IMG/VR virus record: IMGVR_UViG_3300021602_000014
Location: 1 to 34,742 of that record
DNA: 34,742 nt
Source: a virus
Direction: 5' to 3' (one strand)
The notes beneath the pieces are model-generated. The model worked only from the letters and a program-made list of their open reading frames with translations, ran no database searches and was not told where the DNA came from. A program made the position numbers and the translations under genes. Positions 1 through 8,017 of this stretch are shown here, in pieces (position 1 is the stretch's first letter; each line of letters starts with the position of its first letter).

Positions 1-1189
1 TGGCGGTGGTGGTGGCGGTGGTGGTGGTGATACTAGCGGCAATACTGGTACAGTTGGGGCAGGTACACCTGGCGCTGTAAGTGGTGGTGTTACTGCTGGT
101 AATGTTGGTGTTGTTGGAGGTATTGTTGGTGCGATTGCTGGTGTGCCGGGTCTTTCCACGATAGGTAATGTTACTGGCATAAATCAAAGCATTGCTGATA
201 GCGTAAATTCTTCAATTGCTAATTCAAATATGGCTTCAGTAGCAGAATCGATGGGGTTAGCAAATACTGCTGCTAATGCTGCTGCTATTTCTGGTGCAAT
301 CGATAGTGCACCAACAGTAGGCGATGCTATTGGTGCTCCAGCGGCAACTACTGGCCCGAGTGGAACAGGCGGTGCCGCTGCGGCTGCAAGTGCTGCTGCT
401 GCTGCGGCTGCAAGTGCTGCTGGAAATAGTGATGGTGCTATAGGTGCGGCTGGTCAGGCTGCTGCTGATGCTGCTATTGGTGGTGCCAGTGCAGCGGCTG
501 CGGCTGCGGCTGGTGTGGCTGCGGCTGCGGCTGCTGACGGTGTAAACGGGCAAGCAAATACTTCTGCTAATGCTGTCGGTGCAATAGGTGATGCTCCTTC
601 TACCTCTACTGGTAATACATCTGCTGATGCAGTTGGAGCAATAGGTGATGCGCCTAGTGCAACTGGTGATAGTTCTGCTTCTGCTTCTGCTTCAACTGGC
701 GATAGTTCCGGTTCTGGTAATAGTGTCGGCGCAACCGGCGATAGTTCTGCAGGCGGTAATGGATCTGCAGGTGCTGATGGTAATGGTGGTACTACAGGGG
801 ATGCTGCAAGCGGCGATAGTTCTGGTGGAGACGGTGGTGGGGGTGGAGGTGGAGGTGGTGGCAAAATTATTTGCACCGCAATGAATAATATGTATGGGTT
901 ACCATATAGAGAAAATCGCGTTTGGTTGTTATATTCATCTAAATATCTAACACCTGAACATCAGATAGGTTATCATAGGGTATTTCTACCTTTAGTTGAC
1001 TACGGTTTTAACCGGGGCGATGACTGGCTAAATATAAAGGTTAGAAATATGCTTATATGGATAGGTAAGAATCGTACATCCGATATTAAGAATGAGTTAG
1101 CGGGAACTAAGCGCAATACTTTACATAAGATATTACGGAAAATAGCAGAACCAATTCTATATTATATTGGTAAATGGAGTAAGAAATGA
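1..1189 (+). CDS. 3' part of large Ala/Gly-rich virion (ejection-type) protein; continues from 33076 if ends are joined
   Basis: The frame is open from base 2 with no stop, so the start lies outside the left edge. A GTG at 143 is in frame but has no ribosome site and follows coding sequence of the same character. The visible part is a Gly run, then about 280 residues of Ala/Gly/Ser/Asp low complexity (GDSS, AIGDAPS and AAA motifs), a second run of about ten Gly (nt 830-861), and a distinct 108-residue C-terminal domain starting KIICTAMNNMYGLP with LTPEHQIGYHRVFLPLV. I recognise that last domain as a type found after Gly-rich spacers at the C-terminus of virion proteins in aquatic phages; its function is unknown to me. 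Joined with 33076-34742 it makes a 951-residue protein. The stop overlaps the next start (ATGA). Role as an ejected internal protein is inferred from composition and neighbours. Confidence 0.8.
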   Translation, partial: GGGGGGGGGDTSGNTGTVGAGTPGAVSGGVTAGNVGVVGGIVGAIAGVPGLSTIGNVTGINQSIADSVNSSIANSNMASVAESMGLANTAANAAAISGAIDSAPTVGDAIGAPAATTGPSGTGGAAAAASAAAAAAASAAGNSDGAIGAAGQAAADAAIGGASAAAAAAAGVAAAAAADGVNGQANTSANAVGAIGDAPSTSTGNTSADAVGAIGDAPSATGDSSASASASTGDSSGSGNSVGATGDSSAGGNGSAGADGNGGTTGDAASGDSSGGDGGGGGGGGGGKIICTAMNNMYGLPYRENRVWLLYSSKYLTPEHQIGYHRVFLPLVDYGFNRGDDWLNIKVRNMLIWIGKNRTSDIKNELAGTKRNTLHKILRKIAEPILYYIGKWSKK

Positions 1190-1407
1190 GACATGATATA
1201 CGGAATGTAGTTCCGGGATTTGAGGATATGAAAGCCCAACCCGAAATACTTGCAGCATTAAAACATTATGCGCTATCTATGGGATTTAGTCCGCATGAAG
1301 TCGACAAAATTAAAGATAGACGAGAATTATTGATGGTCTATAAGGCAATGAAGTTTGATCAACTTCATAATTTAGTACAGTCCGGCCATGTACAATTTAA
1401 GGAATAA
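1186..1407 (+). CDS. small conserved-type phage protein in tail/ejection block (73 aa)
   Basis: Start ATG overlaps the upstream stop (ATGA), showing translational coupling to the large virion gene. The segment HYALSMGFSPHEVDKIKDRRELLMVYKAM (here split: HYALSMGFSPHEVD, then KIKDRRELLMVYKAM) resembles a short helical motif seen in phage structural or scaffold-like proteins, of the form Y-A-x-x-x-G-F-s-x-x-E-V-x-x-I-x-D-x-R. No membrane segment or enzyme motif is visible. It is followed after 3 nt by the 604-residue protein. It may be a minor virion component or an assembly chaperone for the flanking low-complexity proteins; neither can be shown from sequence. Confidence 0.75.
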   Translation: MRHDIRNVVPGFEDMKAQPEILAALKHYALSMGFSPHEVDKIKDRRELLMVYKAMKFDQLHNLVQSGHVQFKE

Positions 1408-1410
1408 AAG

Positions 1411-3225
1411 ATGAGCAATATATTTTCAGATATTACTAACTTCTTAAGTGGTGGTAATTTAGACTCAGCAAGAAACTTTATGACAGGTTCTGCTGAATCT
1501 ATTGTAAATGTGCCATTACCTGATTTAATGACAATGATTCCTCAGTTGCAATTACAGGTGCAACAAGGTGTGATGACTGCTGCTCAAGCAACTGCGAAAA
1601 TGGCCGAAGTTCAGGGACAAATGACTCCAGAACAATATCAAGTTGTTCAAGCAGTTGTTCAAGGAACAATGACGCCGGCGCAAGCGGCTGCTACTTTACA
1701 AGAACAGTCAAATATGGCTGGTGTAAAGACGGACCAGTCATCGTTACAAAGTATGCGTACTGCTTTAGCACAACTAGGCGATATTGCTCAAAACAAAGGG
1801 TTAACTGAGGCCGATAGGGCACAATTTGCATCTATAATGGATCAAGCAAATGCTAATGTTGCACAGCAAAGAGCCGCGCAGGTACAGCAATTACAACAGC
1901 AAGGAAATGCTGGTACGGGTAGTGAATTAGCAGCAAGACTTATTGGTGCTCAGGGTACTGCAAATAGTAATGCTGTTGCTGGTGCTAACTTGGCTTCAAA
2001 TGCACAAAATAGAGCATTAACTGCTATTCAAGCAGGTGTGACAGGCAATGCACAGTTAAATAGCCAACTATTCCAGCAAGATCAAGCAAAGGCACAAGCA
2101 CAGGATTTAGTTAACTCGTTTAATGCACAAGCAAAGAATGCAGTTAGTTTAGCAAATGCCAATAATCAACAAGCAAGTAACTTGGCTAATTTTAACCAAG
2201 CAAATTCTGTCAATCAGTTAAATGCACAAATGACTAATCAAGGTGCGGCTGCTAATGCTGCGGCTAGACAAGCAAGTAACTTGGCTAACTTTAATGAAGC
2301 AAATCGAGTTAATCAAATGAATGCACAAAACCAAACAAATGTAAATGTTGGTAATGCTGCTAATGAACAAAATGCTAACACAGCCAACTTTAATATGGCT
2401 AATACAATTGCTGGTACTAATACAGAGACAATGAATAAGCAAGCAATGATGCCTATGCAGACTACACAACAGAACTTTACTAATGCACTTAATAAAGGAA
2501 CAGCAGTTTCTTCTGCACAAAATGCAGCAGGTAAGAATCTTGCTACATTAGGACTTGCTCAAGCAGGTATGACAGGTAATGCGATTAACACTGGATTAGC
2601 AACACTTAATGCTGCTTCTGGTGGAGCATTAAGTGATTTAGCGGGTGGCTGGGTTAAAAATGCCGCCGGTGCAGTTGGTAAATGGGTTGGCGGACTTTGG
2701 GCCCCAGCAACAAGTGCTGCTGATTTGGCTGCTTCGGCTGCTGCTGCAGACGCGGCTGGCGGCTTATTACCTGAATTTGGCTCTCAAGCAGCATATGATG
2801 CAGGTATGGGCGGTGCAGTAAATGGTTTCTTAGATTCAGCAGGTAACGTATTTGCAACTCAAGCAGCAGCCGATGCAGCAACCGCAGCAATTGATGCTGG
2901 CACAACCTTAGCAGATACCGCTGGTAATGTATCTAACTGGTGGGATATATTCAGTGATGAGAGACTTAAGACTGATAAGAAGAAAATGTCCGATAAAGAT
3001 ATTGATGATATGATGGGTAAGATGTCGGCCTATAAGTATAGGTATAAAGGCAGTGTCGATAATCCAACTAAGGTAGGTGTAATGGCTCAACATATGAAAA
3101 ACTTCGGTAGTTCAGTAATTGATACTCCTGCAGGTAAGAAAATACAAGGACCAGAAGCATTATCAGAAGCACTTGCAGTACTGGCAAATCAACATGAACG
3201 TATTAAAAAATTGGAGAAGAAATAA
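1411..3225 (+). CDS. Asn/Gln/Ala-rich virion protein with C-terminal S74-like intramolecular chaperone domain (604 aa)
   Basis: Residues 1 to about 340 are rich in Ala, Gln and Asn, predicted helical, with a 33-residue repeat (copies begin at nt 2170 and 2269, core ASNLANFN-x-AN-x-VNQ). The middle is Ala/Gly-rich and hydrophobic (ALSDLAGGWVKNAAGAVGKW). The last 90 residues, from S515, carry the S74 endosialidase-chaperone signature: SDERLKTDKK, then YKYRYKG, then VGVMAQHMKNFG and a final helical tail. In that family the domain trimerises the protein and cuts itself off between Ser and Asp. Here it sits on a protein that looks like an ejection or internal protein rather than a fibre. SD is present as AAGGAA; the stop overlaps the next start as TAATG. 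Confidence 0.82.
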   Translation: MSNIFSDITNFLSGGNLDSARNFMTGSAESIVNVPLPDLMTMIPQLQLQVQQGVMTAAQATAKMAEVQGQMTPEQYQVVQAVVQGTMTPAQAAATLQEQSNMAGVKTDQSSLQSMRTALAQLGDIAQNKGLTEADRAQFASIMDQANANVAQQRAAQVQQLQQQGNAGTGSELAARLIGAQGTANSNAVAGANLASNAQNRALTAIQAGVTGNAQLNSQLFQQDQAKAQAQDLVNSFNAQAKNAVSLANANNQQASNLANFNQANSVNQLNAQMTNQGAAANAAARQASNLANFNEANRVNQMNAQNQTNVNVGNAANEQNANTANFNMANTIAGTNTETMNKQAMMPMQTTQQNFTNALNKGTAVSSAQNAAGKNLATLGLAQAGMTGNAINTGLATLNAASGGALSDLAGGWVKNAAGAVGKWVGGLWAPATSAADLAASAAAADAAGGLLPEFGSQAAYDAGMGGAVNGFLDSAGNVFATQAAADAATAAIDAGTTLADTAGNVSNWWDIFSDERLKTDKKKMSDKDIDDMMGKMSAYKYRYKGSVDNPTKVGVMAQHMKNFGSSVIDTPAGKKIQGPEALSEALAVLANQHERIKKLEKK

Positions 3226-4868
3226 TGGCTGATTATACTCAACCTGTAACGAATTCGCCGCCTAACATCTTCATTAAAACAATGCAGATGGGCTTACCTG
3301 GTATTCAGTTGCCACAGATATTCGGTATATATAAAAGTGCCGCACAGAAAGATCCTGAATATGTAGCAAAGACTGATCCTGCCGATTTGGCAGATGAGGC
3401 TATTGCTGCTGCGAAAGAAGCATTAGGTACAACTGATAATGCTGCTCCTGCTCCGGCGACTGCTACAACTACTCCAGGTAGTGGTGCTAACTTAGGTACA
3501 ACTACTGTTACTGCTCAGAGACCACAGGCTGATAGATTAAATACTGATTTAGCAAGTCCATATCGTGGAACTACTCAGGAATTAGCGAATCCAGAAAATC
3601 CAGCAGCAAGTGGTCAAAGTCAATTTGATCCTGCTGCTATGCAGGCAGCACAACAGAAATATGCTGATTATGTTAATAATAGTCAATTGGCACGGGGTGC
3701 TGGACAATTCTTCGCTGCGATGGGCGGCGCTAATGCACAACAAGCACAAGCACCATGGGAAGCACAAGATAAGTTACAAGAGGCAATTACCATTGGTGCA
3801 CAGAAAGCAATGCAAGAACAAGCAACTGCTGGTACAACTAATGCTACTGCCTTGCAAAATATGGCACAAACTGCTGGAAAGTATCAAGGCACTCAGCAAG
3901 AACAACAACAAAAGTTAGATACAAGTATGATTGCTTTGAAACAAAATCAAATGCTTAATACTCCTGGTACAAGACAAGCGAAAGTTGCAGAATTAATGGC
4001 ACAGAAATATGCCACTCAGACAGGTAATGCTTTACCAAAAGACTTTGTTGGCAAATATTCAGTTGCAGATATGGCAACATTAGGTTTACTACCGAAAGAT
4101 GTTATTGCTAATTATATTGACTTGGCTAAAGGACGTACTGAAAATGCTGGTGCAGATATTGCACAAGGTGTTGCAGGAGCAGTCACAACTAAACCACAAC
4201 CAGTGGCATTAAGTGGTGCTGGTACTGAAAGGTTGAAGTATTCTCCATTACCTATTCCAGGTGGTGGAGCATTACAACCACGTCCGCAAGATGTTATTGA
4301 AGCAAATGCTCAAGCAAATAAGAAAGTTGCTGTAGGTGATACAATCGAGAATTGGAATACCTTTGGTAAGCCAGCAGTTGCAAGAGTACGCGAATCACTT
4401 AACGACGGTGCTTATGCAGGTAAAGGTAATCAATTACTTACTGCTATATTACCAATAACAGCACAACAGAAGTTACTAACTGATCTTGCTAGACTTAATG
4501 ATATTAATCCTACACTATTGCCGCCAGCACTAGCAGGAGCACTTGCTAAAGGTCCTGGATCAACTGGGTTTAATGGACAATTACTTGGATCTATGACCCC
4601 AGATACACTTAAATACTTAATGAATAATATTGAGAAAGATCAGCAAGGACAAATTACAAATAGAGTAAATCGTACCAAAGCAGAAGCAAGTGGTGTTACT
4701 CCATCAGAGTATCCAACAAGTCCTGAAGCACAATCTGCTACATCTGCACAACCAGTTAAGTCTGGTTTACCGATTGTTACATCACAGGCTCAATTAGATG
4801 CATTAGCACCAGGTACAAAATATCAAGATAAGACTGGAAAGACTTATACCAAACCTAAAGGACAATAA
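3225..4868 (+). CDS. Ala/Gln/Thr-rich virion or internal protein of unknown fold (547 aa)
   Basis: Start ATG overlaps the preceding stop (TAATG), so it is co-translated. The N-terminus (FIKTMQMGLPGIQLPQIFGI) is mildly hydrophobic, followed by a Pro/Thr/Ala-rich linker around residues 75-130. Residues 130-245 are a Gln/Ala-rich helical stretch (DPAAMQAAQQKYADY, QQEQQQKLDTSM) with the look of a long coiled or helical rod. No known enzymatic motif, signal peptide or membrane span is visible. Its place between two other low-complexity structural genes suggests an internal virion or ejection protein. I do not recognise the family. Confidence 0.78.
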   Translation: MADYTQPVTNSPPNIFIKTMQMGLPGIQLPQIFGIYKSAAQKDPEYVAKTDPADLADEAIAAAKEALGTTDNAAPAPATATTTPGSGANLGTTTVTAQRPQADRLNTDLASPYRGTTQELANPENPAASGQSQFDPAAMQAAQQKYADYVNNSQLARGAGQFFAAMGGANAQQAQAPWEAQDKLQEAITIGAQKAMQEQATAGTTNATALQNMAQTAGKYQGTQQEQQQKLDTSMIALKQNQMLNTPGTRQAKVAELMAQKYATQTGNALPKDFVGKYSVADMATLGLLPKDVIANYIDLAKGRTENAGADIAQGVAGAVTTKPQPVALSGAGTERLKYSPLPIPGGGALQPRPQDVIEANAQANKKVAVGDTIENWNTFGKPAVARVRESLNDGAYAGKGNQLLTAILPITAQQKLLTDLARLNDINPTLLPPALAGALAKGPGSTGFNGQLLGSMTPDTLKYLMNNIEKDQQGQITNRVNRTKAEASGVTPSEYPTSPEAQSATSAQPVKSGLPIVTSQAQLDALAPGTKYQDKTGKTYTKPKGQ

Positions 4869-4870
4869 TT

Positions 4871-6238
4871 ATGGCTGATTGGACACCACCTAAAGAACAA
4901 GCAGACGCTCAAGAGTGGACACCACCAGCGGAACATGCTGACACTGCTCCATATCAACCCGGTGTGTTTATGTCTGCCTTACGTAATTTACAACATTCCG
5001 CAACAATGGGGTATGATACTAAGTTTAATGCTGCTTTACAGGCTGCTACTAAGACTGGTGCAGGTAAGGGTGATACTTTTGGTCAGAGATATGATGCAGC
5101 CTTAGCAAATGAAAATGCTATTCAAGCAGCATCTGAGAAGAACCCGTGGGTTGCTGTTCCTTCACAAGTTGCTGGAAGTTTTGTTCCGGGTGTTCCTATT
5201 GCTAAAGCAACTAATGCTATTGCAAAAGGTGCTGTGGGCTTAATTCCTGCGATTGGCAGAAATATGGTAGGCGGCGCTGTTCAGGGTGGTATACAAGGAT
5301 CTAGTAGTGCTTCATCTCCATCTGAAATTATTCCAAAGACATTAGAAGGTGCAACATCTGGTGCTGAAATGGGTGCTGCTATTCCAGCAGTTTTGGGTGG
5401 GGCTGGTAAAGTATTAAGCGCAACAACCAAGATACCAGTAATTGGGCCTAAGATTTCGGCATTTGGTGAAAACTATAAAAATTTAGACCCTAAAGCTACC
5501 GGCAATATTGGACCGATGACTGTTGGTTTTGGTGCTGGTGCTGCTGGTGGTAATATTGCAGGTATTGCTGGTGTGCCTGGCGGAATTAGGCCGGAGGATT
5601 GGTCTAGTGATCCAGTATCAGCATTTGCTGATAGTATGAAATGGGGACTTACTGGTGCTGCTGGTGGCAAAGTAATTAAAACACTAGGGCGTGCAGGTGG
5701 TGCTCTCGAACAAACATTTAAAGGCACACCTCCTCCAGCAGAAGTAACTGTTCCTCCAGCACCTACTCCTACTCCTCCAGTTCCTCCAGCAGGCGGCGGT
5801 ACTACTAATAATTCATATAGTATTAAAGTAAATGTAAAAGGCCCTAAGCCGGTTGCAGGTACAGAGAATGCTCCAGTCGAAGTACAACGACAAGAAGCGA
5901 TGAAGCAGACAGCAACACCAGAAGGTAGGGCACAGTCAAATACAGAGGCACCTGCTGGATTAAATATGACTGCTTTTGAAGATATTGCTCCGATTGAAAC
6001 ACAATCTGCACCGTCTACTAGTTCTCAGGCATATTTTAAAGACTTAGCAAGTAGAAGTATACCTGACAATACACCACAGATTTCTAATGCTGCCACTAAA
6101 GACTTCCAAGCAGTTAAAGATGCAATTGGTACAGGTAAAATTGATTTTAAGAAGTATGATCAATTAGCGCAGCAACACGGCTATGCTAACTTTGATGAAT
6201 GGAATACCGAGAATACAGCGATGATTAATAAGAAGTAA
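4871..6238 (+). CDS. ejection-type internal virion protein (455 aa)
   Basis: The N-terminus has tandem DWTPPKEQAD and EWTPPAEHAD motifs, a pattern common at the start of podovirus internal/ejection proteins. It is followed by LRNLQHSATMGYDTKFNAAL and RYDAALANENAIQAASEKNP, which match the usual order in such proteins (an aromatic-rich segment, then an A-x-E-x-NP segment). Residues 85-270 are Gly/Ala-rich with several moderately hydrophobic helices (AIAKGAVGLIPAIG, MGAAIPAVLGGAGK) that could insert into membranes. A Pro-rich linker (PPAPTPTPPVPPAGGG) separates a C-terminal soluble part. Last gene of the structural run; the lysis promoter begins 16 nt after its stop. Confidence 0.8.
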   Translation: MADWTPPKEQADAQEWTPPAEHADTAPYQPGVFMSALRNLQHSATMGYDTKFNAALQAATKTGAGKGDTFGQRYDAALANENAIQAASEKNPWVAVPSQVAGSFVPGVPIAKATNAIAKGAVGLIPAIGRNMVGGAVQGGIQGSSSASSPSEIIPKTLEGATSGAEMGAAIPAVLGGAGKVLSATTKIPVIGPKISAFGENYKNLDPKATGNIGPMTVGFGAGAAGGNIAGIAGVPGGIRPEDWSSDPVSAFADSMKWGLTGAAGGKVIKTLGRAGGALEQTFKGTPPPAEVTVPPAPTPTPPVPPAGGGTTNNSYSIKVNVKGPKPVAGTENAPVEVQRQEAMKQTATPEGRAQSNTEAPAGLNMTAFEDIAPIETQSAPSTSSQAYFKDLASRSIPDNTPQISNAATKDFQAVKDAIGTGKIDFKKYDQLAQQHGYANFDEWNTENTAMINKK

Positions 6239-6254
6239 CACTTTGTAACTGCTC

Positions 6255-6283
6255 TTGCTTTATCACTAACTTACTGCTATACT
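6255..6283 (+). promoter_or_regulatory. sigma70-type promoter upstream of the candidate lysis pair
   Basis: TTGCTT at 6255-6260 (4 of 6 matches to TTGACA), a 17-bp spacer, and TATACT at 6278-6283 (5 of 6 to TATAAT). The bases TGC directly before the -10 form an extended -10 element. It lies in the only gap between the ejection block and the small membrane-protein gene, 27 nt before the ATG at 6310. This is the clearest promoter I see in the window. Confidence 0.6.
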
Positions 6284-6309
6284 ACAAGCATACACACAAA
6301 GGAGTTATT

Positions 6310-6468
6310 ATGTTTTTTGCTATATTTATTGCACCAATTATTGCTATTATCGGTACAGCCATATTATTTGTAATTGGCTGGATTATCTGGGAATTATTAC
6401 TTGCTATGGGTAGAAGTATTACTGATGTTCCTCCGGGCACATCTTTATATCCCACATATAAAAAATGA
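6310..6468 (+). CDS. small single-span membrane protein, holin candidate (52 aa)
   Basis: ATG at 6310 follows an AAAGGAG site with 7 nt spacing. The protein begins MFFAIFIAPIIAIIGTAILF and continues VIGWIIWELLLAMG, about 35 hydrophobic residues that make one long or two short membrane spans. It ends with a short polar tail rich in Pro and Tyr. There is no cleavable signal peptide. Its stop overlaps the start of a lipoprotein gene (ATGA), and a strong promoter stands just upstream. Small hydrophobic protein plus lipoprotein in one unit is the arrangement expected of a lysis cassette, so a holin or an inner-membrane lysis partner is the best guess. No family was recognised. Confidence 0.75.
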   Translation: MFFAIFIAPIIAIIGTAILFVIGWIIWELLLAMGRSITDVPPGTSLYPTYKK

Positions 6469-6590
6469 AATACCTATTAGTATGCCTACTACTATCCGGC
6501 TGTGGAACAGTCCAAGATAGAGTAGTAGCATTAGCAATTGATCTTGCTATTCAACACGCGCCTGATTCGTCCGAGACAAAGCGTCCATAA
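6465..6590 (+). CDS. short lipoprotein, o-spanin-like candidate (41 aa)
   Basis: The peptide starts MKYLLVCLLLSGCG: a charged residue, a short hydrophobic core and a lipobox L-S-G-C, with lipidated Cys13 expected. The predicted mature part is only about 29 residues (CGTVQDRVVALAIDLAIQ and a polar end). Size and lipobox resemble Rz1-type outer-membrane spanin subunits, although it is not proline-rich. The start overlaps the upstream membrane-protein stop by 4 nt. Its last 44 nt overlap the 3' end of a minus-strand gene (6547-6933), an antisense convergent arrangement. Alternative: an entry-exclusion lipoprotein. Confidence 0.7.
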   Translation: MKYLLVCLLLSGCGTVQDRVVALAIDLAIQHAPDSSETKRP

Positions 6591-6933
6591 ATAATTCATT
6601 CGAATAATCTTCGAGTGTTTCTTTACATCTTACACCAATATAGAAGGTCCAAGTGCCTTCCGCATCTACTATTAGTGCTACGCTTCTAGGAATATATGCG
6701 AACCGATCATTTTTAGTTTGTTCGAGATAGATACTGAACATGTGAGATACAGTAAGATGCTGCGAGAACAAGCCCACTTTGAATGTTTTAATCGATAATG
6801 CATTATACATTAGAGTTGGATCACTTAAATTAGTCATAGTTACATCAATCAAGTCAATTAATTCTTTTTGCTTACTAGTAACTTGCTGTTGTGGATATTT
6901 GGTAAGGCTCTTAAGCCAGTTAAATAATTTCAT
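6547..6933 (-). CDS. unknown protein, last gene of the minus-strand operon (128 aa)
   Basis: ATG at 6933 overlaps the upstream gene's TGA by 4 nt and has an AAGGAC ribosome site inside that gene. The sequence begins MKLFNWLKSLTKYPQQQ (amphipathic, basic) and continues with a mixed alpha/beta pattern (FKVGLFSQHLTVSHMFSIYL, YIPRSVALIVDAEGTWTFYI). No transmembrane span or catalytic motif is evident. The 3' end overlaps the lipoprotein gene on the other strand. I do not recognise it. Confidence 0.72.
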   Translation of the reverse strand: MKLFNWLKSLTKYPQQQVTSKQKELIDLIDVTMTNLSDPTLMYNALSIKTFKVGLFSQHLTVSHMFSIYLEQTKNDRFAYIPRSVALIVDAEGTWTFYIGVRCKETLEDYSNELFMDALSRTNQARVE

Positions 6934-7235
6934 TCTTTAAGTCCTTGTAGTTTACGAACTATCATATATGTTTCCCATGCATCTTTTAATGCAGGGTGTT
7001 CTTCTAATTCTAAATTAGATGGTCCAGATTTCCTAATTTGATTTAATGAGTTCTTTATCTGTTCATTTAATGATAATAACTCCTTTTCACTTAACCCAGT
7101 TATATCAGGAGGTGATCGATAGGTAGTGTTAAGATTACCATTGGTAATATTATAGGGATTTGTTACTCCCATTTGACCCATTATTGATGTGTTTGCTATA
7201 TTTTGTGCAGGATGATGATTGAAATTACTCGACAT
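6930..7235 (-). CDS. unknown small protein of minus-strand operon (101 aa)
   Basis: I take the ATG at 7235 rather than the in-frame TTG at 7250, because GGAG stands about 9 nt before the ATG. The start overlaps the upstream gene by 11 nt. The first 50 residues are Asn/Pro-rich and probably disordered (NFNHHPAQNIANTS, NPYNITNGNLNTTYR). The second half is helical (LSEKELLSLNEQIKNSLNQI, ALKDAWETYMIVRKLQGLKE). Not recognised. Its position between a zinc-finger-like protein and an unknown protein suggests an accessory or early host-takeover function. Confidence 0.7.
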   Translation of the reverse strand: MSSNFNHHPAQNIANTSIMGQMGVTNPYNITNGNLNTTYRSPPDITGLSEKELLSLNEQIKNSLNQIRKSGPSNLELEEHPALKDAWETYMIVRKLQGLKE

Positions 7236-7731
7236 TTTTCTTCTCCGCAATTCTTCTTCTACGAGCAGCCGCCTGATTATCGAGTACTGCTCGTCTTTCT
7301 TCAGGTGTTAATGCCCAATAAGCGTCTTTATTACGTTTACGTTGATTAGCAAGCATCTGTTCCTTCTTCTCGGCTGGCATTTCTACATACCATCTATGAT
7401 GGCTTTCTTTACGTGCGTCAGTTAGTTCGTATTTCCTGATATATCCCTTGATTTTGTCGGGATTTTCCTTCTGCCATTTCATCACACGCTTTTTATGTGC
7501 TTCATATGCTTCTTCTTTACTTGCATACTTGCCTATATCTTTAGAAACACCTTCGAATACATGTTCAAATGGGCCTTTAGGTAGTTCTTTCTCACATGCC
7601 AAGCAATGCCCGTCCCTAATTCGTCTGATGTTTCTACCGTTAGATCCCACATGCTGGTGTGGTTTGCATACTTTCCCGTATCGAAGTAATTCGATAGGTG
7701 TATTTTCAAAACTCGTTTTTGATTTCTTCAT
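7225..7731 (-). CDS. basic protein with CxxH...CxxC zinc-finger-like motif (168 aa)
   Basis: ATG at 7731 is preceded by GGAG (spacing about 6 nt) and overlaps the upstream gene by 26 nt. The N-terminal part has VCKPHQHVG followed by RRIRDGHCLACEKE, giving C-x2-H and C-x2-C pairs able to bind zinc. This kind of finger is seen next to HNH/endonuclease VII-type phage proteins. The rest is Lys/Arg-rich and helical (KWQKENPDKIKGYIRKY, EERRAVLDNQAAARRRRIAE), a composition common in the non-catalytic part of those proteins. I see no complete HNH catalytic triad, so nuclease activity is not claimed; nucleic-acid binding is likely. Confidence 0.75.
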   Translation of the reverse strand: MKKSKTSFENTPIELLRYGKVCKPHQHVGSNGRNIRRIRDGHCLACEKELPKGPFEHVFEGVSKDIGKYASKEEAYEAHKKRVMKWQKENPDKIKGYIRKYELTDARKESHHRWYVEMPAEKKEQMLANQRKRNKDAYWALTPEERRAVLDNQAAARRRRIAEKKNVE

Positions 7732-8017
7732 TTTCTACTCCATTAATTAGTTTATAACCGTCTTCTTCTTTTGTGCATCTCTGATAAAGTTGTGTCCAAG
7801 ATAATCCTGTCCCCTTCATTGCAGCAGAAATGCTTCTAAACTCACCCCAAGGTGTACTTACTGCAAATGGTACACCACATTTTCTTCTATTCTTTATATT
7901 AAAAGATGACTTTCTGAATATACCTTGCTTAATTGAGTATGTAATAATCCCATTATCATGTATGACTTTGTCCACATACGGAATTATTAACTCTTCAAAT
8001 TTTACTTGTTCCATCAT
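7706..8017 (-). CDS. NUMOD/HTH-like DNA-binding protein, first gene of minus-strand operon (103 aa)
   Basis: The C-terminal half has the pattern TPWGEFRSISAAMKGTGLSW followed by TQLYQRC and GYKLI, which matches the NUMOD-type motif (T-P-x-G-x-F-x-S-x-x-x-A-A, then a turn, a T-x-x-x-R helix and G-Y/W). That motif is a DNA-recognition module of homing endonucleases and also occurs free-standing in phages. The N-terminus is mixed, with a basic patch (KSSFNIKNRRKCG). Two ATGs in tandem (8017, 8014) could start it; no strong SD is visible. As the promoter-proximal gene of the divergent unit it could be a regulator or half of a split homing-type system. Confidence 0.72.
   Translation of the reverse strand: MMEQVKFEELIIPYVDKVIHDNGIITYSIKQGIFRKSSFNIKNRRKCGVPFAVSTPWGEFRSISAAMKGTGLSWTQLYQRCTKEEDGYKLINGVENEEIKNEF

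Noticed and set aside
454-876. Proline-rich minus-strand ORF opposite the Ala/Gly-rich gene
   Set aside because: It is the reverse-strand shadow of GGT/GCT codons in the virion gene; no SD and no neighbours in that orientation. The same holds for 18772-19254, 25980-26201, 27789-28304 and 34527-34730.
6532-6549. TAGCAA-TTGATC-TTGCTA hairpin as a bidirectional terminator between convergent genes
   Set aside because: The stem is only 6 bp and AT-rich, it has no T tract on either strand, and it lies inside the lipoprotein coding sequence.
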